From positions 1-64,000 of the forward strand of contig JAUTXP010000004.1 of the NCBI GenBank assembly GCA_030837965.1: a stretch of DNA of 64,000 nucleotides, in the 5' to 3' direction. Each line of letters starts with the position of its first letter. Position 1 is the first letter of the stretch. Source of the DNA: Acidimicrobiaceae bacterium. Lineage in GTDB: Bacteria; Actinomycetota; Acidimicrobiia; Acidimicrobiales; JAUTXP01. A program made the position numbers and the translations under genes. Below are positions 59,513 to 64,000 of this stretch, piece by piece. A model generated the notes under the pieces. The model was not told the DNA's origin. It saw nothing but the letters and a program-made list of their open reading frames with translations, and did not search any database.

Positions 59513-61793
59513 CAGTGGCCTCCTCTTGTCGGGGTGTGGCTTCCGCCATGCGGCGGTTCAGTTCGGGGGCGTAGGGATGGCGAAGCGAGAGTCGGGAGAC
59601 GAGCCCGATCATGCGGATGGACACCGGCTGGGCCTGGGTGATGCGCTTCTTCATGACCCGGGACAGCTCGGCCGCGTCCAAGACGTGGTCCTCTTTGAGC
59701 TCTCGGCGCAGGTCCCCCCACACCACCCGGGTCACGAGCCACGCCAGCTCTCTGTGCTCCTCGTCGTCCACGACGAGGTCGAGGAACTCCAGCGGCGACG
59801 CCGACCGTCCTCGCAAGCCGAGGTCGGTGCAGACATCGCGGAACTCGGAATACGAATGGGCCACGCGCTCGCGCACGCCTTGGGTGGCGATGCGCCGTCG
59901 GACGAGGTACCGGCGGTACGCCTTCCACCACGCGGGCCACAGGATGTAGAGGACGAACAGGACGAGCAGGACCGGAACGAGGAACAACAAGATGCGCGCC
60001 ACCTGGGCGAACCACGGCGCCTTCGACGTCGTGCGCAGCGGGAAGAAGACCTGCACGGCGATGTCGGTGCTCTGCTGGACCTCTGGGTGCTCCACCGTCG
60101 GGCCGTCGGGCTGGAGGGTGGTCTTGGCCGATGCGGGCGAGCCCAGTACCGGCAGCCACTTGTAGCCGGGGAAGTAGACCTCGAGCCACGACGAGCCGTT
60201 CTTGGGCCGGATCTCACGCTCGCCACTGGCCAGCTCGACGCCGCCGTCATAGCCGTAGCCGATCCGCGAGGGCACACCGGCCCACCGGGCCAGCATGGCC
60301 TGGGCGGCCACGATCTCGAAGGGGCTGCCCTCTTTCGAACCGGTAAGCATGTCGACCACCCGCTCGGGCGACACGGCCTTGGGCACGCCGGGCCCCGCGG
60401 CCACCGTGGTCTCCAAAAGGTGGCGGCGAAGGAAGTCCATACGGTCCCACTTGTTGGGCGGGGCCTGGGCCAGCAGGGACAGGATCTCGGGCGGCGCGGC
60501 CGGGATGGCCAGGGCGCGCTGCACCTCGGGCGGCAGCGGGCCGTCGGCCTTGCGCAGGTCGTCCTCGGTGGGCAGCGTCGGCGCGGCAACCGTGTAGCGC
60601 AGGCCGGCGCGGATCTGGCCTTGGGCCAACCGGATGTTGCCGGTCCGGCCGTCGTACGCCAGGCGAGGGCCGACCGCCTGGATGGCGCTCGTGTTGGGCA
60701 GGCCGGGCAGCACCGCCCCGCCCAGGTCGGCGATGACGAACTCGGCCGACACGTTCGGCTTCAGGTCCTTGTCCACCACGCCGGTCTTGGGCACGGGCTT
60801 GAGCCGCGACTCGGCGAACGCGGGCAGACGCCATTCGTTGTTGACGTAGACGTCCAGCATCCCGATCCGCCACGGGCCGGTGACCGACGACGACACCGTG
60901 AACAGCGGGCGGTCCTTCACCTGAGAAAGGGGGACGGCCTTGGGGGTGACCGAGTCGCGGGTCGGGTCGATCCTGGGCTTCGGGAACAGGATGTCCGTCT
61001 GGGCCAAGGCGTACAGGGCCACGACGATCAAGGCCAAGAGGGGAAGGGCGCGCGCCGTGCGCTTCAGCTCGTACTTCAGGCCGGGCGCCCGCTCGGCCCC
61101 TTCGATCAAGCCCTGCAAAGAGGCCAGCAGAGCCAGGCCGATGATGAACAGGACGGCGGAGATGATCCCCGAGGCCAGCTTCTGACTCTCGGGCACCGAG
61201 ATGGCGCCGTAGGCGATGGCGGGGAGGGGAAGCAGAAGGCCGAGGGCAGGGCGGCGCAGCTCGATGCCCACCCATCCGGCTGCGAACCCGATGCTGGCCA
61301 TGACGAACCCGAGGACGAACCGCCACCCGGGCAGGAACTCGGCGGGCGGCCGCAGGACGCGTGAAGCGCCCTTGGCCTCGGAGATCACCGAGCCGAGGTG
61401 GACGATGTTGTCCATGCCCGTCGGCAGCACCAGCAACAAGGCGGTGGCGACGATGCCGACGACGATGGTGATGTTGACCCAAAGTGCGCTCTTGCGCCGC
61501 GAGGCCTGGGCCGCGGTGGCGATGCCGCAGACCGCGGCCAGCACGGGCGCGACCTTGCCCACCGCGCCTTCGAACAGCCCGCTCAACATCACCGCCGCGG
61601 CGATGGAGGTGGTCGAGACCACCAAGCCTGTGCGCAGCGGCGGAAGCGGGGGCTCGACCAGACCGCTGTCGGCCGAAGCGGCGACGGCCTCGTCGCCCGC
61701 GGCGTCGATGTCGCGCTCGATGTCCCCGACCTCGTCGAGGTGCTCGACAATGCGCTCTTCGAGCGTCTCCAGGTTCTCGTCGAGGAGGGTCAC
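59496..61793 (-). CDS. Transglutaminase-fold membrane protein without catalytic triad
   Basis: 765 residues from the GTG overlapping the DUF58 stop. A cytosolic N-terminus (about 55 residues) is followed by about seven membrane helices to residue 265. A large outer region contains the transglutaminase core (AMLARWAGVPSRIGYGY and SSWLEVYFPGYKWLPVLG); another helix (LLFLVPVLLVLFVLYILW) and a cytosolic domain (FRDVCTDLGLRGRSASPLEFLDLVVDDEEHRELAWLVTRVVWGDL) complete it. The catalytic Cys position is Pro491, the His position Ser and the Asp position Leu, so no transglutaminase or protease activity is expected. The MoxR-DUF58-transglutaminase order is a common bacterial set of unknown exact role. 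Paralogue of 1-2760, without the fused lipoprotein. Confidence 0.9.
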   Translation of the reverse strand: MTLLDENLETLEERIVEHLDEVGDIERDIDAAGDEAVAASADSGLVEPPLPPLRTGLVVSTTSIAAAVMLSGLFEGAVGKVAPVLAAVCGIATAAQASRRKSALWVNITIVVGIVATALLLVLPTGMDNIVHLGSVISEAKGASRVLRPPAEFLPGWRFVLGFVMASIGFAAGWVGIELRRPALGLLLPLPAIAYGAISVPESQKLASGIISAVLFIIGLALLASLQGLIEGAERAPGLKYELKRTARALPLLALIVVALYALAQTDILFPKPRIDPTRDSVTPKAVPLSQVKDRPLFTVSSSVTGPWRIGMLDVYVNNEWRLPAFAESRLKPVPKTGVVDKDLKPNVSAEFVIADLGGAVLPGLPNTSAIQAVGPRLAYDGRTGNIRLAQGQIRAGLRYTVAAPTLPTEDDLRKADGPLPPEVQRALAIPAAPPEILSLLAQAPPNKWDRMDFLRRHLLETTVAAGPGVPKAVSPERVVDMLTGSKEGSPFEIVAAQAMLARWAGVPSRIGYGYDGGVELASGEREIRPKNGSSWLEVYFPGYKWLPVLGSPASAKTTLQPDGPTVEHPEVQQSTDIAVQVFFPLRTTSKAPWFAQVARILLFLVPVLLVLFVLYILWPAWWKAYRRYLVRRRIATQGVRERVAHSYSEFRDVCTDLGLRGRSASPLEFLDLVVDDEEHRELAWLVTRVVWGDLRRELKEDHVLDAAELSRVMKKRITQAQPVSIRMIGLVSRLSLRHPYAPELNRRMAEATPRQEEATDAPAA

Positions 61794-63085
61794 GTGCTCA
61801 CCCCTGCGCCGACGCCCGAGCGCGAGAGTGCGGCGCCGATGTCGTCATGGGGGCCGACACCGATGACCTGGCAGCCCAACGAGGCGGCCCGGCCCATGGT
61901 CTCCGAGTCCTCTTCGTCCCACAGCAGGGCGACGACCGCGATCGACACGCCCGAGTTCAACAACAGCTTCAACTGGCCCGCGTCGGTTGACGTGAGGCGG
62001 GGCGTGATGAGGACGTAGTGGGTGTCGCGCTGGGGGTTGGCCTGAAGCCGGCGCAATACCTGGGTCAACGGGTCCCGGCCCATGTCGACGCGCGCCAGCG
62101 CGTCGAGCATGAGGAGCGTCTTCTCGGGCCCGCGCATGGCCCGGGTCAGCGCACCGCCGTTGGTCTCGCACTGGACCTCGTAGCCATCGCCCAGATGGGC
62201 CACTCCCAACGACGCCGCCACTCGCACCGCGGCCTCGAAGGACTCGGAGTACTCGCCGTCGCGGCTGTGGTGACCCCTGTCGGTGTCGAGGATCATGAGG
62301 ATGCGGTCGGTGATGCCCTGCTCCGCCTCCCAGATCATCAAGGTGCCGGTGCGGGCCGTGGCCCGCCACACGATGCGCCGGATGTTGTCGCCGGGCCGGA
62401 ACTCGCGCATGCCGTACAGCTCCATGCCTGACGGCCAGGGCTTCGACACCGGTGGGCGCATGGGCGGGTCTTCATACTGACGGGTCAAGGGCCGCCCGCT
62501 CACTCGCTCCACGGTCGGGTGCACGAGCAGCTCGAACGGCTCGCAGACCAGCGTCTCGCGTTGGGCTAGCCCGATGGGGTCGCTGGCCACGGCCACAAGC
62601 GGGCCGATCTGATAGGCGCCGCGCCGCGAGCACTGCAACGAATACTCGTGGGTGACAGTGGTGTCGCGCGACACCCCGCTCACCGGCACCCGCACGGGCG
62701 TCCCCAAGGCCTCGGGCAGGCGCTCGTCGAGGATGAAGTTGCCCACCCGGCGCTCGGCCGTGAGGGACACCACCACCTCCAGGCGGTCGCCCGCCTGCAC
62801 CCGCGGGAACAGACCGGTCCGGTCGCCGGTGATGCGCAGCTTGCGGGGGGCGAGGAAGAACGCACACACCACGACCAGCACGGTCCCGTAGCTGAAGATG
62901 TAGAGGGCGGTTCCCGCCACCACGTAGGCGATCACCCACGGCACCACCGCTCCGGCCAGCGCGGTGCGGCCCGCGCGGGTCAGCCCCGACTTGCGGACAG
63001 CGGTTTCGGCGACACGCCGAAGGGCAGGGAACGCGAGTGCGTCCCGAACCTTGTCCAGCGTGAGCAGAAGGCCGCGGCGGTCCAT
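61790..63085 (-). CDS. DUF58-domain membrane protein
   Basis: 431 residues from ATG 63085. Two membrane helices near the N-terminus (about 40-80: VVPWVIAYVVAGTALYIFSY and VLVVVCAFFLA), a beta domain resembling CARDB-like repeats, then DUF58 with the motif YGMREFRPGDNIRRIVWRATART. The C-terminal von Willebrand A-like fold has LMILDTDRGHH in place of the metal-site DxSxS motif, so metal binding is doubtful. It follows the MoxR gene by 8 bases and is coupled to the transglutaminase-fold gene. In known systems MoxR ATPases act on DUF58/VWA partners; that is the expected pairing here. Confidence 0.9.
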   Translation of the reverse strand: MDRRGLLLTLDKVRDALAFPALRRVAETAVRKSGLTRAGRTALAGAVVPWVIAYVVAGTALYIFSYGTVLVVVCAFFLAPRKLRITGDRTGLFPRVQAGDRLEVVVSLTAERRVGNFILDERLPEALGTPVRVPVSGVSRDTTVTHEYSLQCSRRGAYQIGPLVAVASDPIGLAQRETLVCEPFELLVHPTVERVSGRPLTRQYEDPPMRPPVSKPWPSGMELYGMREFRPGDNIRRIVWRATARTGTLMIWEAEQGITDRILMILDTDRGHHSRDGEYSESFEAAVRVAASLGVAHLGDGYEVQCETNGGALTRAMRGPEKTLLMLDALARVDMGRDPLTQVLRRLQANPQRDTHYVLITPRLTSTDAGQLKLLLNSGVSIAVVALLWDEEDSETMGRAASLGCQVIGVGPHDDIGAALSRSGVGAGVST

Positions 63086-63093
63086 GGCGACAG

Positions 63094-64000
63094 TTACGAG
63101 AAGTCGGCGGTGTGCTTGGACTTCATGGGCGCCTTCACGGCCGTGGTGATGCGCTCGAGGCCGGCCGCCACCGTCTCGCCCCGAAGGACGAAGTCGGGGT
63201 TCATCAGGACTCGGTGGGCGAGCACCGGCCCGAGCACGGCCCGCACGTCGTCCGGATAGACGTCGACCCGGCCGTCGGACGCGGCCAGCACCCTGGCCGA
63301 CTTGAGCAGGGCGATGGATGCACGAGGGCTGGCGCCCAAGGCGAACGCAGGCTCCTTGCGGGTGGCCCCGACGAGGGCGACGATGTACTCGCACACCTCG
63401 GGCGGCGCCACGACCTTGGTGGCCCCGTACCTGATCATGTCGGTGACGGTCGCCGTGTCGACCACCGGCCCCAGGTCCTCGATGGCCAAGGCCACCGAGT
63501 TGGCCAGCATGACCTCGACTTCGGCCTCGGCCGACATGTAGCCCATCGAGAGCTTGAAGAGGAAGCGGTCGAGCTGGGCCTCCGGCAGCGGGAACGTGCC
63601 CGCCTGTTCCACCGGGTTCTGGGTGGCCAGCACCAGGAAGGGACGGGGAAGGTCGCGGGTCACCCCGTCGGCCGACACCCGGCGCTCGGCCATGGCCTCG
63701 AGGAGGGCCGACTGCGTCTTGGGCGTGGCCCGGTTGATCTCGTCGGCCAGGAGCACGTTGGTGAACACCGGCCCGGGCATGAAGACGAAGGACTGCTCCT
63801 TCTGGTCGAAGATCGACGACCCGGTGATGTCGCCGGGGAGCATGTCCGGGGTGCACTGCACGCGGGCCGTCTCTGCGTCGATCGACTGGGCCAAGGCCCG
63901 GGCCAGCATCGACTTGCCCGTGCCGGGCACGTCCTCGAACAGCACGTGCCCTTCGGAGAGCACGGCGACCAACGACAGGGTGACCACGTCGGTCTTGCCT
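63094..64000 (-). CDS. MoxR-family AAA ATPase (5' partial)
   Basis: The first codons lie beyond the window; the frame runs to the edge with GKTDVVTLSLVAVLSEGHVLFEDVPGTGKS, so only about 30-40 residues are missing. Walker A GTGKS, Walker B with LLADEINRATPKTQSALLEAMAE, sensor region LVLATQNPVEQAGTFPLPEAQLDRFLFKL and the C-terminal lid (ASPRASIALLKSARVLAASDGR) are intact. MoxR ATPases remodel or load partner proteins. First visible gene of locus B, and presumably its energy-dependent chaperone. Confidence 0.92.
   Translation of the reverse strand, partial: GKTDVVTLSLVAVLSEGHVLFEDVPGTGKSMLARALAQSIDAETARVQCTPDMLPGDITGSSIFDQKEQSFVFMPGPVFTNVLLADEINRATPKTQSALLEAMAERRVSADGVTRDLPRPFLVLATQNPVEQAGTFPLPEAQLDRFLFKLSMGYMSAEAEVEVMLANSVALAIEDLGPVVDTATVTDMIRYGATKVVAPPEVCEYIVALVGATRKEPAFALGASPRASIALLKSARVLAASDGRVDVYPDDVRAVLGPVLAHRVLMNPDFVLRGETVAAGLERITTAVKAPMKSKHTADFS

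Noticed and set aside
1-64000. tRNA, rRNA, insertion sequences, integrases, attachment sites and origins
   Set aside because: I looked for CCA-ended cloverleaf segments, transposase or integrase motifs and terminal repeats and found none that I could support.

Overview
This is a high-GC window with many GTG starts, very tight gene packing (repeated ATGA/GTGA stop-start overlaps) and several apparently leaderless promoters. It looks chromosomal and actinobacterial. A lineage near the Acidimicrobiia is my best guess, but that is inference. I see no rRNA, tRNA, CRISPR, insertion sequence or phage gene.

Layout. (1) 1-4425, plus strand: tail of a transglutaminase-fold membrane protein with a fused lipoprotein module, followed by two lipoproteins (locus A). 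(2) 4413-16345, plus strand: an eleven-gene catabolic run of two SDR dehydrogenases, D-aminoacylase-like amidohydrolase, Gfo/Idh oxidoreductase, a large glycosidase-like protein, RidA, an APH-fold kinase, an enolase paralogue, an FAH-family hydrolase, creatininase-family hydrolase and SMP-30 lactonase. (3) 16365-23932: a conserved unknown, a small secreted protein, two tandem Tat-exported beta-helix proteins, a DHFR/RibD-like reductase, a cupin and a DUF4242 protein. (4) 24093-32941: four tandem secreted subtilisin-fold proteins, three of them with nearly identical promoters and each followed by a strong hairpin. (5) 32964-36279: Rrf2 regulator divergent from a sulfonate/nitrate-type ABC importer. 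(6) 36370-46142: VOC protein, hemerythrin and TetR pair, patatin, M23-like lipoprotein, ECF sigma with membrane partner, thioredoxin, LRR-like protein and a GntR regulator. (7) 46178-51433: amino-acid catabolism (tryptophanase with a region-2-only sigma, PAS-AraC regulator, M24 aminopeptidase, leucine-type dehydrogenase). (8) 51582-64000, minus strand: locus B, eight genes, seven of them joined by short overlaps.

The most unusual part is locus B. It runs MoxR ATPase, DUF58, transglutaminase-fold membrane protein, lipoprotein, LivH-LivM fused permease, a 1013-residue protein joining an MFS transporter to two Liv-type ABC ATPases, then two more lipoproteins. No recognisable Liv solute-binding protein is present. 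Both transglutaminase-fold proteins (A and B) have lost the Cys-His-Asp triad, and two lipoprotein families recur in both loci. I read this as an envelope-associated transport or assembly machine that exists in a full form (B) and a form that, in the visible part, has no transporter (A).

The catabolic run resembles a non-phosphorylative sugar-acid route (dehydrogenase, lactonase, dehydratase-like enzyme, dehydrogenase, FAH-type C-C hydrolase). It also contains a coupled kinase-enolase pair whose enolase lacks a conserved active-site histidine. The substrate is not evident.
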